Positions 14,907 through 24,302 of a stretch of 64,000 bases of DNA are shown piece after piece. The position numbers and the translations under genes were made by a program. A model generated the notes under the pieces. It was not told the origin of the DNA, did no database searches, and saw only the letters and a list, made by a program, of their open reading frames with translations. The stretch comes from Gemmatimonadota bacterium. Lineage in GTDB: Bacteria; Gemmatimonadota; Gemmatimonadetes; Longimicrobiales; Gaopeijiaceae. Position 1 is the first letter of the stretch, and each line of letters begins with the position of its first letter. The stretch covers positions 1-64,000 of the forward strand of contig SLCK01000023.1 in NCBI GenBank assembly GCA_007125845.1, in the 5' to 3' direction.

Positions 14907-15913
14907 GTCGGAGTAGACTCGGACCAGCCTGATCGCAGGATGCCGTACGGGTGTGGGGCGACCTCACCCAGATGGAGGAAGATCCGGCTCGACTCCCCGG
15001 GTAGAAAGGTGCTGTGCACGACGGCGACCCTCTCCTCTTCGGTCACGTCCAACTTGTCTGTGAGCAGACCCTGCAGACCTCCGCTGAAACCGAGCTCGGG
15101 GTCCGTCGTTCCCGGCACGACGGTGGCCGGAGCGAAGCTGTCGCGGTCCAGTCCGGGCACGACTCTCGGCTCCTCGAACTCGCTTTCCCCCTCGACCGTG
15201 CGCGCGGGCGCGCCCCTACGTCCGGCCTCCATGACCGTCACGGGCTCGGAAAGGCGTTCACCTCCATTCGAGAAGTGGCTCAGGCGCAGCGCGCCCTCGC
15301 ACTCCGTCCATGCCGCATACAGGACCCCGTCCTCCCCCAGGACCAGGTCGAGGCTGCCGTTGTGCCACAGCTCCGGGCTCAGCCGCCCCTTGCCCGCTCC
15401 CGCAGGCGTGTTGGATAGGTTGATCGCGGAACGGAACGAGCGTCCCCCGTCCAGGGAACGGGCGAAGAAGATCTCCCCGCCGTGCGATCCTCCCGAAAAC
15501 ACGACCTCCTGCTAGAGCACGTAGATCCCTTCGGAGCCGGAGGGCCCGAGGACGATCCGGGGAAGCCAGGAGAAGGTGCGGGGGCTACGCGAAATGTTCA
15601 CGGGCTCGGCAAGCTTCGCAGCGCCCTCCGGGGCGTAGAGCTGGAATAGGACGTCCTTGCGAGCCTGGTCCCCCCAGGCCACGGCCGCTTCCCCGGCCCC
15701 GGAGACGGCAACCGTCGGGCTGTCGAGGTAGCGGAAGTCCGATTCGTTCATCCGCCAGGGACCCTGGTACGCCTCTCCTGAGGCCACTTCAATTTTGTAC
15801 CGCCATTCCACGGTAGCACTCCCGCTCGGGGTGGCCGACGCCCACGCGGCCATGAACGCGCTCGCGGCGACGATCGCCGTGCCGACCATGAAGACGAAAC
15901 CGAACCGGTGCAT
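14870..15913 (-). pseudogene. BNR/Asp-box (sialidase-like) protein interrupted by an amber codon
   Basis: ATG 15913 starts a signal-peptide protein (MHRFGFVFMVGTAIVAASAF) with beta-propeller strands. It stops at TAG 15514-15512 after GPSGSEGIYVL. The same frame continues without interruption for about 210 codons. That stretch includes an Asp-box-like RSLDGGRSFRSAINLSNT and an ending HPYGILRSGWSESTPTH. A TGG-to-TAG change (Trp in YVLW-QE) would restore a 347-residue protein. TAG is an ordinary stop elsewhere in the window, for example at the cytochrome c' gene, so genome-wide recoding is unlikely. It is either a recent nonsense mutation or a sequencing error. Confidence 0.75.
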
Positions 15914-15928
15914 GGGACTCGGGTCTCG

Positions 15929-16978
15929 CTACATCCCGTCCTCGGCCACCGGAACGTCGGGGTCCGACTCGAGGAATCGGATCAGCTCCTCGGCGAAGAC
16001 CTCGGGGATCTCGAGATGCGGGTTGTGCGCGATGTTCTCCCAGAGCACGAGCTCCGCGTTGGGGAGCAGATCGACGGCGTCGCGCGCGTACTCGGGATAG
16101 TTCGGGCCGTCCTCCTCACCTGCGAGGAAGGCCGCTTTCGTCTCGATCAGGGGCCAGTCGTGCACCACGGTGTCGATGGCCCTCGAGTATGAATTCAGGG
16201 ATTGGACGTAGGAGAGGCGGGGCCATTCGGGGCTTTGCCTGAACCCGTAGTGGATCCGGACATGCTCGAGGAAGTGCGGTTGCCACTCCATGACGACTCT
16301 CTGCTCCCGCGCAACGCGAGACTCGTAGACCTCCTGGAGGTCGTAGTCGAGATTCGGGCTCGGCTCCTGCCAGGCTCGGCCCGGTCGTGAATCCTGGACT
16401 CCGATCGGATTCACCATGACCATGTGGGTGGTTCGGTCGGGGTACATGAGAGCGAAGCGCGTTGCGACCATGCCGCCCATGGAGTGGCCGACGATGGCAG
16501 CCTCCTCGACGCCGAGGTGGTCGAGGAGCCGCTCGATATTTCCGGCGTGCAGGCTGAGGCTGTACGGGATGATGGGCTTGGAGGACCGACCCCAACCCAG
16601 GAGGTCCGGAGCCACGACCCGGAAGCCCTGATCCCGCAGCGATTCAATCGTCGGCTCCCAGTACATCGCGTAGTACGCCGCACCGTGGAAGAGCACGACC
16701 GTCTGCCCGTTCGGTGTGCCGGAGGGCTCGACGTCCATGTAAGCCTTGCGCACGTCCTTTCCGAAGATCTCGAACTCGAGATAGTCAACCGCGAAGGGGT
16801 ACGGCACGTCCTCCATGTTGATCGAGACCGGCCCCCAGTCGGCGGGCGGTTCGGCGGGCGGCTCGGAGGGGAACTCACCGGCCTGGGCGACGAGCCCGCC
16901 GGCGGGTATCGCCAGGGTGAGCACGGCCGCCATGAGAATGGGAGAAAGGAACCGGGACGAAAAATGAGTTGGGAACAT
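15929..16978 (-). CDS. Secreted alpha/beta hydrolase
   Basis: A 349-residue alpha/beta-hydrolase with an N-terminal signal peptide (residues about 1-32, ending VAQAG) and a proline-rich linker. The oxyanion region VLFHGAAYYAMYWEP is near residue 96. The lid-proximal VVAPDLLGWGRSSKP follows, and the nucleophile elbow GHSMGG places Ser166. The acid lies in LAGEEDGPNYPEYA and the catalytic His in ENIAHNPHLEIPE near residue 325. This is the epoxide-hydrolase/lipase-like branch. Start ATG 16978 begins the signal peptide; a longer frame exists upstream but lacks a signal. It lies 15 bases before the BNR pseudogene on the same strand. Confidence 0.88.
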   Translation of the reverse strand: MFPTHFSSRFLSPILMAAVLTLAIPAGGLVAQAGEFPSEPPAEPPADWGPVSINMEDVPYPFAVDYLEFEIFGKDVRKAYMDVEPSGTPNGQTVVLFHGAAYYAMYWEPTIESLRDQGFRVVAPDLLGWGRSSKPIIPYSLSLHAGNIERLLDHLGVEEAAIVGHSMGGMVATRFALMYPDRTTHMVMVNPIGVQDSRPGRAWQEPSPNLDYDLQEVYESRVAREQRVVMEWQPHFLEHVRIHYGFRQSPEWPRLSYVQSLNSYSRAIDTVVHDWPLIETKAAFLAGEEDGPNYPEYARDAVDLLPNAELVLWENIAHNPHLEIPEVFAEELIRFLESDPDVPVAEDGM

Positions 16979-17114
16979 ACGCACGCCTCTACTTTCCGCG
17001 GGAGCTCCATGAGAACCGTCCGGGGCCCCCCGCGGCGGGCGTCCCCGCAACGGAGAGTGAGCGCACTCCTAAACCTATGAAAACTGGGATCCGCGGGCCA
17101 ATCGAATTGAGGTG

Positions 17115-17966
17115 CTAACGAACCCGGAAAGTCTGGCCCGACCCGGTCTTACGTCCCTTGACCCGGTGTCGGATCCGGTAGAGGCCGGGAATCTCGACAG
17201 GAGTGCCCTGGGTGCCGAGGATCCAACGGAGGGCTCGGTCCTCGTAGGTCTTGCGCCAGCGTACCGCCGGCTTCTGGTAGAGGGGAATCGATCGGCAGTA
17301 GCCCACGGCTCGAGCGACGTCTCCCCTCACGATCTGGAACCCCCCGACCGCCTTCTGTCGGATTTCCGGAACGAAGGCGTCCGGGTCGACATCGACGATC
17401 TGGTCCTCTCCGTTTCCCTCGGGTTGGAGCCACGCGTGCTCGGGATCCAGGAGCTCCGTCACCCCGTGGGTCCTGGGGAAGCACAGGATGGCGTCCTGCT
17501 CGGCAAGCACCTCTGCAGCGGCGTCGAGCGCTCCCTCGTGGAAGATGACGTCGCAGTCCGAGAACCAGATCCAGTCGGCTGAAGTGGCCAGGGCGGCGCG
17601 ATTGCGGCCGATCCCTCGCCGGAAGAGCTCGCCGGGGGAAAGGGGGCGCCAGCTCCACTCGACTCCCGGAGGTGCCCGGGAGGAGAAGTGCTCCAGCGTA
17701 CGGACCGTGCCCTGGTCGCTCGGGGTGTGGAACACCGTCATCGTCACCCTGCACCCTTTGGGTGGGTGCAGGACCAGCGAGGAGAGTTGGTAGCTGAGCA
17801 GGCGGTGGTACCTCCAGCAGTGACTCACGATCTCGATGTGCAAGGGTCGGTCGGGGCGAGAGTCAGACGTCGGAGCGGTGGGGATGTTCGGGAGGGATCC
17901 CAGGGCCCATCGGCGCGGGAAGAGACCGGTCGCGGCGAGCCGCCAGAAGGTTTCCTGGAGCCCCAT
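17115..17966 (-). CDS. Family 2-like glycosyltransferase
   Basis: A 283-residue protein with a GT-A fold. The core shows PLHIEIVSHCWRYHRLLSYQ and VTMTVFHTPSDQGTVRTLEH. The DxD-like metal site is in SADWIWFSDCDVIFHEGALDAA, followed by QDAILCFPRTHG. The C-terminus is strongly basic. Donor and acceptor are unknown. ATG 17966 lies just after the HNH gene stop, which favours it over an upstream in-frame start. There is no signal peptide, consistent with a cytosolic or membrane-associated enzyme acting on a surface glycan or a cellular glycoconjugate. Confidence 0.8.
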   Translation of the reverse strand: MGLQETFWRLAATGLFPRRWALGSLPNIPTAPTSDSRPDRPLHIEIVSHCWRYHRLLSYQLSSLVLHPPKGCRVTMTVFHTPSDQGTVRTLEHFSSRAPPGVEWSWRPLSPGELFRRGIGRNRAALATSADWIWFSDCDVIFHEGALDAAAEVLAEQDAILCFPRTHGVTELLDPEHAWLQPEGNGEDQIVDVDPDAFVPEIRQKAVGGFQIVRGDVARAVGYCRSIPLYQKPAVRWRKTYEDRALRWILGTQGTPVEIPGLYRIRHRVKGRKTGSGQTFRVR

Positions 17967-17980
17967 GGCCAGCCGGCGCC

Positions 17981-18286
17981 TCAACGGTCTCGCACGGCCG
18001 CCTCCACGACGGCCGCTCGGAGACGGGGCCACAGGTGGGTGGCCCGTTCAAGGAATCGTTCGCGCTCCTCGGGCAAGTCAGAGAGATAGGACCAGGCGGG
18101 CTTTCCGCCCTTCGCACGATTGCACGGGACGCATGCCGTTACGAGGTTGCCCTCGCTATTGTCTCCCCCCCGCATCCGCGGTTGAACGTGGTCGACGCTC
18201 AGGGTTACCGAGGGCTGCGTCCGCGGGTCCACCCCGCAGTAGACGCAGGAGAATCCATCGCGTCTGAAAATGTCCTCTCGGTCCAA
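17981..18286 (-). CDS. HNH endonuclease
   Basis: A compact 101-residue HNH nuclease. Zinc ligands C14-x2-C17 and C52-x2-C55 frame the beta-beta-alpha metal site with D32-H33 (SVDHVQPRMRGGDNSEGN), N47 and N56. Such standalone HNH proteins include phage, IS-associated and repair-like enzymes. The only in-frame start is TTG 18286, without a clear ribosome-binding site. Coupling to the upstream Nudix gene (70-base gap) is possible. It is followed after 14 bases by the glycosyltransferase gene. The role is not evident from context. Confidence 0.85.
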   Translation of the reverse strand: MDREDIFRRDGFSCVYCGVDPRTQPSVTLSVDHVQPRMRGGDNSEGNLVTACVPCNRAKGGKPAWSYLSDLPEERERFLERATHLWPRLRAAVVEAAVRDR

Positions 18287-18356
18287 GAGTGTGCGTTCTC
18301 CTTCCCGCGTGGTCGACGGTTTCTGGAGACCCAGTACCCTTCAGGCGGAGATCGTT

Positions 18357-18797
18357 TCACTCCGGCGGCGGCAGTGGATCCGGCCCGAGCAGGGCGTCTA
18401 CGAATCGGCGGTCGGCGGGTGCCAGGTCGAGGCGATCCAGGTCGTTCGCGTCGCACCATGCCAACTCCGAGTGCTCGCGGGCGCTCGGAGTGCCTCGTAC
18501 ACGGGTTTCCACGAACCGGATCAGGTACGGAGAGCCCGGGTCCATCGTCTCGAAGAGTGTCCGCTCCAGCGTCTGGACGTGCACGCCGAGCTCTTCGTGG
18601 AGCTCCCGACCGAGCGCTGCGGACACCGTCTCTCCGGGCCGCACCTTTCCGCCCGGGAACTCCCACCTCCCTCCATGCCTCTTTTCGGCCGGACGGCGTC
18701 CCACGAGAAAGCGCCCAGCCTCCAGCACCACTGCGGCCGCTACGAGGACAGGGGAAGTCGGAGGTGGGGCGTCGCCGAGGAAGTCCTCTTCCGGCAC
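18357..18797 (-). CDS. Nudix hydrolase (MutT-like)
   Basis: A 146-residue Nudix enzyme. The box GKVRPGETVSAALGRELHEE followed by LGV (residues 50-72) is complete, including the RELHEE metal ligands. The upstream GRRPAEKRHGGRWEFPGG is typical of (8-oxo)-dGTP diphosphatases. GTG 18797 directly follows the TGA of the large upstream coiled-coil gene (the stop and start are separated by one base), so it is probably translationally coupled as the last gene of the MoxR operon. It most likely hydrolyses oxidised nucleotides, but substrate specificity cannot be read from sequence. Confidence 0.9.
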   Translation of the reverse strand: MPEEDFLGDAPPPTSPVLVAAAVVLEAGRFLVGRRPAEKRHGGRWEFPGGKVRPGETVSAALGRELHEELGVHVQTLERTLFETMDPGSPYLIRFVETRVRGTPSAREHSELAWCDANDLDRLDLAPADRRFVDALLGPDPLPPPE

Positions 18798-18798
18798 C

Positions 18799-21700
18799 TC
18801 AGGGCTCGGCCAACGTGCGGAAGTACTCCTCCACGAGATCGCGATAGACCTCCGGAACATCCCCGGGGTTCGCGACCATCGGAGCGCGCTCATCGCCTCC
18901 TGAGAGGTGGCGCCTCAGCTCGAACTCCAGTTCCAGGAATCCCTCGATGAGCTCACGTTGGATTTCCGCCACCTCTCTCGGGTCGAGGTAGCGAGGCTCC
19001 GCTTCGAGCTCTCGGAAGCGACCAATCAGACCGTCGAGCCGGTCCGTGGACGCTCCCATGCCCTGCAGGCCCTGGCGCAGATCCTCGGCCTCTGCGGCTC
19101 GTTCACCCGCCTCCCGGCTGAGCTGCCGGGCCGACTCGGGGTCGATGCCCTCTCCCTCCGCACGCCCCTCGCTTGCCCGGCGACTCCGCTCCTCCATGGA
19201 TTCCGCGCCTCGGGCAAGCTCGCGGGCGCGTTCGGCGAGCTCCCCGGGGGTTCCGCCGGCCCCGGATTCGACCCTGGCGGCGGCGGCGCGCACTTGCTCC
19301 GAAAGCTCCTCGAGTAGCCGGGTGGTCTCGGCTTCATGCTCCCGGGCCTGATCGGGCTGCATCCGATCCATCATCCGTCGTGCGAATTCGATGCGTTCCA
19401 TGAGCCGGCCCTCCCCGATCGCGGCCGCCGCCTCCCTGAACTTGCGCTCGGCCTCCCGGTCCTCCCGGGCCGCCTCTCCGGCCAACCTCCGAAGCTCGTC
19501 ACGAAGGCCCTGGAGCTCTTCGACGAGGTCGTCCCGGTCGAATCGCAGTGGGGCTGCTGCGGTCCGTCGTTCCGGCGGCGGACCCTCCGGGAGCCGGTCG
19601 ACGGCTTCCTCGATTCCCCTCTGCCTCTCGAGGGCGCGGCGGGTCCGCTCGGCGGCCTCCGAGGCCTCCTGCTCCAGACGGCTCCTTCGATCGCGATCGA
19701 GGAGTCGGCGGGCGTCCTCGAGGGCTCGGGCAGCTTCATTCGCGTGCTCGGTTCCCCCCTGGTCCCGCATCGCGGCCGATCGCCTCATCGCTTCGGCCGC
19801 CTCGTGGAGTCGGCGCGCGGTCTCGGCCATCTCCGGCGAGGACTGCTCCCGCGCGAGCCGCTCCAGCTGGCGCGCGGCCTCCTCGGTCTCCTCTGCGAGT
19901 CGTCGCTGGCTCTCTCCGCCCGGTGCGGGGGAGCCGGCTGGAAGCTGCTCCTGGGCGCGACGAAGTCGCTCCCGTTCCTGCTCCTGTCTCCGTGCGAGCT
20001 CCCGGAGTCGCTCGAGGGTCTCGTCCCTTTGCTGATCCATCTCCCGGCGCTCGCCCCGCTGCAGTTCCTCGTACTGATTCCGAAGGCGATCCATCTCGAG
20101 GTCGAAGTAGTCCGCAAGATCCTCCCGGAGCTCGGCCCCCCCGCCCCCCCCGCCCGCACCGTCGGCCTGGGCGAGCTGAACCTCACGGAACACGGCCTCG
20201 GCCCGGAGGAGATACTGGAGGGCTCGCTGCTCAGGAGGCAGGGCTTCGGACGGATCGCCCGCTTCCAGCATCTCGACCGCCACACCCATCGCCTCGATGG
20301 CTACGGGGAGGAGCTCCGCGACCTCGTGCATCTCTTCCGGGGCCCGAGCCAACCGCGGTGTGAGCTCCGCCAGGAAGGAGTCCACCTCTTCCTTGAGACG
20401 CCTCTGGGCCTCCCTGAGCGTCAGTAGGTCCTCCTCCATCTGTCCGGGTGCGTAGAAGCGGCGGTCGCGCTCGACATTGAAGGTGGCCGTGACGATGTCG
20501 CGCTGGCGCTGGGAGTACTGGCCGCCCATGTCATCCCCGTCCTGGCCGCCGTCGCCAGGCATCTGGCCCCCCGCGTCGGCCTGACTGAAATCCTGGGAGA
20601 AGGGCCGGATCTCGATGAAATAGAGGTCCGTTCTCGCTTCCCTGGCTTCCGCATTCGGGCCGTTGTCGAGCGCACGGGCGTGGTAGGCGACGAGGTCTCC
20701 TGGGCGAAGGTCGTACTCCTCCAGGAAGAACGTGTGACCCGCGGAGACCTCCGGAAGGCGGGTTGCGGGGTCGCCGATGAGGGAGACGGACCGGGGGCTC
20801 TCGCCATTCACCGAATACACGATATCGAGCACGGCGACGGAGTGGTCGTCGGCGGCTCGGGCCTCCACGTAGACCTCCTCGACGCTGGTCGCGCGGACAT
20901 CGCGGCCCGGCCGCGCGAAGGAGACGACCGGAGGAAGGTCTTCGAGGAGATCGATCAGGTGATCGGGAGTGCCGCGATGCAGTACGCCGCGCTCGTCGGA
21001 CAGCTCAACCCGGTATGAACCGGACCGCTCGACCCGGAACTCCCCTTCGAGAGACCCGTCCGCCCCCACGGACAACTCGACGTCCTCCATTCCTTCCAAC
21101 ACGACCCGTCCGCCCGGAGCGGAGACGGTCGGATGCGCCCGGACCCTGATCCGGGTGCCCGGGAGAACGGCAAGGTCCCTCCCGTTGTCGAGGCGCTCCG
21201 GCGCCCGCCCGGTGTAGGCGGGGTGATGGATCTCGAGCTCCAGGCGGGAGACGTACGGCAAGTCCGTGACGTCGACCCTGTGGGTCATCGAGCGGACTCC
21301 GTCGGCTTCCACGAAGTAGTCGATCGGCTCGTCCACCCGGAAGAGAAGGAACTGGTGAACCGATCCTCCCGGGTCGGGAATCATCGGCCAACGCTCCCAG
21401 CCGTTGCTTTCTCGGCTGCGCACGGCGACGACGACGTCCTCGGCGTCGAATCCGACCGACGATGCGGACAGCGCGAGCTCGGAGCCCCGGACGATGGTCG
21501 TATCGCCGGGCGTGACTTCCAGGAGGAGGGGGCTTGCGGCCTCCACCGCGCTCCAGGGCTGAAGGGCGTCCGGCAGCCCGGTGCGGATGCCCAGGGGGTC
21601 GACGAGGAACACGAGCAGAAGGGCTGCGGCCGCGGTAGCCGTGGTCCAGCTGAGGCGTCGTAGGGGCTCGCGGTCCACCCGCCGTCCCCCTTCCACCTCC

Positions 21701-22113
21701 CGGGACCGAGTCACAGCGGTGCGGACCAGCCGATCCAGAAGGGTGCCTCCCTCCCCGCCCGACTCTCCGTCGATCGCCTCCACTGCAGTGAGGATCTCGG
21801 CCCGGAGTCCCGGCTCGTGCTCCTCCAGATACAGGGCCACCTGACGGTCGTTCAGCCTGCGGGTCGCCGGGAGGAGGAGCGTTCGGACCGCCACTCCGAA
21901 GACCCCGAGGTATACGAGGGCTGCGAAGATCGTGCCCGGAACGGGCCCCGGGCTCCATCGAGCGAGAACCACGGACACCAGGAGGAGGGCGGTCAGGCCC
22001 GCCGCGAGGGTGACGAGTCCTCCCGTCAGGAGCTGCCTCATCCGCCAGCGGTTCCTCACCCTGCGGATGAGCCGTCGAAGCTCCTCGCGGTCGTTCGGCT
22101 CCTTCCTTTCCAT
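18799..22113 (-). CDS. Giant DUF4175-like membrane/coiled-coil protein
   Basis: About 1104 residues from ATG 22113; an alternative ATG at 22152 just after the preceding stop is possible. Two N-terminal membrane segments (about residues 25-50 and 58-80) are followed by GLRAEILTAVEAIDGESGGEGG. A large beta-rich periplasmic region follows (EVTPGDTTIVRGSELALSASS, DLPPVVSFARPGRDVRATSV). A very long Glu/Arg-rich coiled coil makes up the C-terminal half, including QYEELQRGERREMDQQRDET. The architecture matches the DUF4175 family, which lies in MoxR/BatA operons. It probably serves as a long structural or spacer subunit of the complex encoded here. It follows the BatA-like gene with 5 bases or less of space. 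Confidence 0.85.
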   Translation of the reverse strand: MERKEPNDREELRRLIRRVRNRWRMRQLLTGGLVTLAAGLTALLLVSVVLARWSPGPVPGTIFAALVYLGVFGVAVRTLLLPATRRLNDRQVALYLEEHEPGLRAEILTAVEAIDGESGGEGGTLLDRLVRTAVTRSREVEGGRRVDREPLRRLSWTTATAAAALLLVFLVDPLGIRTGLPDALQPWSAVEAASPLLLEVTPGDTTIVRGSELALSASSVGFDAEDVVVAVRSRESNGWERWPMIPDPGGSVHQFLLFRVDEPIDYFVEADGVRSMTHRVDVTDLPYVSRLELEIHHPAYTGRAPERLDNGRDLAVLPGTRIRVRAHPTVSAPGGRVVLEGMEDVELSVGADGSLEGEFRVERSGSYRVELSDERGVLHRGTPDHLIDLLEDLPPVVSFARPGRDVRATSVEEVYVEARAADDHSVAVLDIVYSVNGESPRSVSLIGDPATRLPEVSAGHTFFLEEYDLRPGDLVAYHARALDNGPNAEAREARTDLYFIEIRPFSQDFSQADAGGQMPGDGGQDGDDMGGQYSQRQRDIVTATFNVERDRRFYAPGQMEEDLLTLREAQRRLKEEVDSFLAELTPRLARAPEEMHEVAELLPVAIEAMGVAVEMLEAGDPSEALPPEQRALQYLLRAEAVFREVQLAQADGAGGGGGGAELREDLADYFDLEMDRLRNQYEELQRGERREMDQQRDETLERLRELARRQEQERERLRRAQEQLPAGSPAPGGESQRRLAEETEEAARQLERLAREQSSPEMAETARRLHEAAEAMRRSAAMRDQGGTEHANEAARALEDARRLLDRDRRSRLEQEASEAAERTRRALERQRGIEEAVDRLPEGPPPERRTAAAPLRFDRDDLVEELQGLRDELRRLAGEAAREDREAERKFREAAAAIGEGRLMERIEFARRMMDRMQPDQAREHEAETTRLLEELSEQVRAAAARVESGAGGTPGELAERARELARGAESMEERSRRASEGRAEGEGIDPESARQLSREAGERAAEAEDLRQGLQGMGASTDRLDGLIGRFRELEAEPRYLDPREVAEIQRELIEGFLELEFELRRHLSGGDERAPMVANPGDVPEVYRDLVEEYFRTLAEP

Positions 22114-22157
22114 GGTCAGTCGACTCCCGCTTGGCTGGGACCGATCAAGCATTCAGA

Positions 22158-24302
22158 TTAGGCGCTTCCCACCTGCTTCGCCAACGGTTTCTTCCGATTC
22201 GCCAGCAGCGCCTCCCCCAGGAGGAGCACGAGGACCGCGAGGAGGAGGAACCTCCACGCACCTTGTCGGCGCTCGCCCTCGGCGAGACTTGTCTCGCCTG
22301 GCGTCGCCCTCCCCTCGGCGGACGCCGACCCGTCCCCCTGGACGGCAAGGGTGAGCTCCTCCGGGTCCACTCGTGCCGGATCGAGCTCTCCCAGGTCGGG
22401 GTTGGCGGCGATGCTCCAGCCCTGCCCCCCCCCTCCTTCGTCGCCCTCGATGTCGTAGAATCCGGGCTCCCGAAGCTCGACCGGTCCTCCGCTGGGCCTC
22501 AGCTCGATCCTCCGTCCTCCCGGCCCGGTCAGGATTCCGCTCCGATCTTCGCCGCCACCGGTTCCGGCGGTAGAGGAGGGAAAGAGCCCGGCGGCCTCCA
22601 GGAGGTAGCCCGGATCCAGAGGCTGGCCGACGGTGACAAAGGGTGTGGACTCCCTCCGAGCACCGGCGTAGCGGACGATCTCCCGGACCAGGGGAACGAA
22701 GGTGGGCTGGAGAGGGAGGTCGGTCCATTCCGTGTCGAATGAGGACGTCCAGAGAAGGGTTCGCCCGCCGCCAGTCGCGCGCTCCGTGAGGGCCGGGGAC
22801 CCATCGTCGAACCGCGCGAGGATGCTCGTGGGCTCGTCCTCTCCCTCCGATCCGGAGCCGGAAAGGAGCCCACCTGACAGGGCGCGATATCTGAAGAAGC
22901 GCGGTTGCCCCAGGCTTCCGCCTTCGGAGCCCTCGAAGGACATGAACACGGGATGGTCCCGTAGGAATCCCGTGAGCGATCCTCCCCGAGCCGGGTCACG
23001 GGTCACCGTCTCGCCCGGTCGACCCGGAAGCAGGCCGTCCCACTCGCTCGCCCATCCGCCCGGGGCGCTGCCGGGACCCGCGACCACGAGAAGGCCTCCG
23101 CCCGAGACCACGTGGTCTCGGAGGGCAGTTGCTGCGGGCCCCGCGGGAAGTGGAACGTCGTGGAGGATCACGAGGTCGGTCCCCTCCAAATCCTGGGCAG
23201 ACAACCCCTGGGTACCGAGTCGCGTTTCGAGTCGGATCGGGGGCGTCCCGCCGGGCCGCAGCGCCCGTCGCAGGAAGGAAGCCGCCTCTCCGGACTCCAT
23301 CAGGAGCACCGCCAACACTTCCCTGGGAGAGAGAACGAATCGAAAAGCTTCCGGACGCTCTCCCTCCTGCGGGGTGAGGCGGACGGCCGCCAGGGTCGGC
23401 TCCGCACCTGCCAACATGAACGGTTGCATCTCCACCGAGGTGGATTCCGCAGAGATCTCGATCTGCCGCGACTCGACCACCGCACCGTCGACCTCGAGCA
23501 CGAGCTCGCCCCGGGTAGGCACATCGCTTCCCCTGTGCAAGATCCGGACGGTAGGGGTCACGAGATGCCGACCATCGGGAAAGTCATGCTCGAGAGCGAC
23601 GTCGGCTACGACGAGGACGCGGCGCTCTTCGTCGCCAACGTCGATCGGTGTGAAGCGGACGCCGGGCGGCAATCGATCGCGGGGTCCCTGCTCCCAGCCG
23701 CTTCGCTGGAAGTCCGAGATGAAGACGACCTCCCGGCGGGAGCGGTCCGACGCCGCGAGGACCGTGGAGGCGGCCTGAAGGCCCGCACCGAATCGCGCTC
23801 CACTCCACCCCGCCCGCGTGGTGTCGAGCACCGAGTGGATCCTTCCCATCTCAAGTGTAGGCTCCACCGCGACGATCCCCGAGCGATCGAAGAGGACGAG
23901 CGATGCTCGATCCGGGGACTGCAGACCCGTGACTACCGAGTCTGCCACGCTCACAGCTCGCGCCCACCGATCACCCCTGGTCATGCTCCAGGAACGATCG
24001 AGGACGACGACGACCTCGCGGAACGCATCCTCATCGCCCGCGACCGCCTCTTCGCCGAACTGGAGCACCGGCCGGGCGAAGGCGAGGGCGAGGAGGGCCA
24101 CGGCCGAGGCGCGAATGAGCAGGAGCGGCCAGTCGCGGATCTGACGTCTCCGCACGTCCCGCACTGGCAGTCGACGCAGGAACATCAGGGAAGGGAAGGC
24201 CACCGGTGTGCCACGGTGGCGCCGGATCAGGTGGACGACCACCGGGATCGCGACCGCGAACAGGCCCGCGAGGAAGAGCGGGGTCAGGAAGGCGAGGCCC
24301 AT
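22158..24302 (-). CDS. BatA-like von Willebrand factor A protein
   Basis: A 714-residue membrane protein. The N-terminus MGLAFLTPLFLAGLFAVAIP, with FPSLMFLRRLPVRDVRRRQI shortly after, is the BatA_N signature. A VWA domain follows with MIDAS residues D102, S104 and S106 (VVLDRSWSMTRGD). A GATase-like central region (LAVLLMESGEAASFLRRALR, ending GGGLLVVAGPGSAP) and a beta-rich tail complete it. It overlaps the DUF58 gene by 19 bases and is followed closely by the DUF4175-like gene. In Bat-type operons these proteins are envelope scaffolds that bind ligands through the metal site. A cytoplasmic or periplasmic substrate is not evident. Confidence 0.9.
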   Translation of the reverse strand: MGLAFLTPLFLAGLFAVAIPVVVHLIRRHRGTPVAFPSLMFLRRLPVRDVRRRQIRDWPLLLIRASAVALLALAFARPVLQFGEEAVAGDEDAFREVVVVLDRSWSMTRGDRWARAVSVADSVVTGLQSPDRASLVLFDRSGIVAVEPTLEMGRIHSVLDTTRAGWSGARFGAGLQAASTVLAASDRSRREVVFISDFQRSGWEQGPRDRLPPGVRFTPIDVGDEERRVLVVADVALEHDFPDGRHLVTPTVRILHRGSDVPTRGELVLEVDGAVVESRQIEISAESTSVEMQPFMLAGAEPTLAAVRLTPQEGERPEAFRFVLSPREVLAVLLMESGEAASFLRRALRPGGTPPIRLETRLGTQGLSAQDLEGTDLVILHDVPLPAGPAATALRDHVVSGGGLLVVAGPGSAPGGWASEWDGLLPGRPGETVTRDPARGGSLTGFLRDHPVFMSFEGSEGGSLGQPRFFRYRALSGGLLSGSGSEGEDEPTSILARFDDGSPALTERATGGGRTLLWTSSFDTEWTDLPLQPTFVPLVREIVRYAGARRESTPFVTVGQPLDPGYLLEAAGLFPSSTAGTGGGEDRSGILTGPGGRRIELRPSGGPVELREPGFYDIEGDEGGGGQGWSIAANPDLGELDPARVDPEELTLAVQGDGSASAEGRATPGETSLAEGERRQGAWRFLLLAVLVLLLGEALLANRKKPLAKQVGSA

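Noticed and set aside
15512-15514. TAG in the BNR gene as a readthrough or recoded amino acid
   Set aside because: TAG terminates other genes in the window normally, and no recoding signal or suppressor tRNA is visible.
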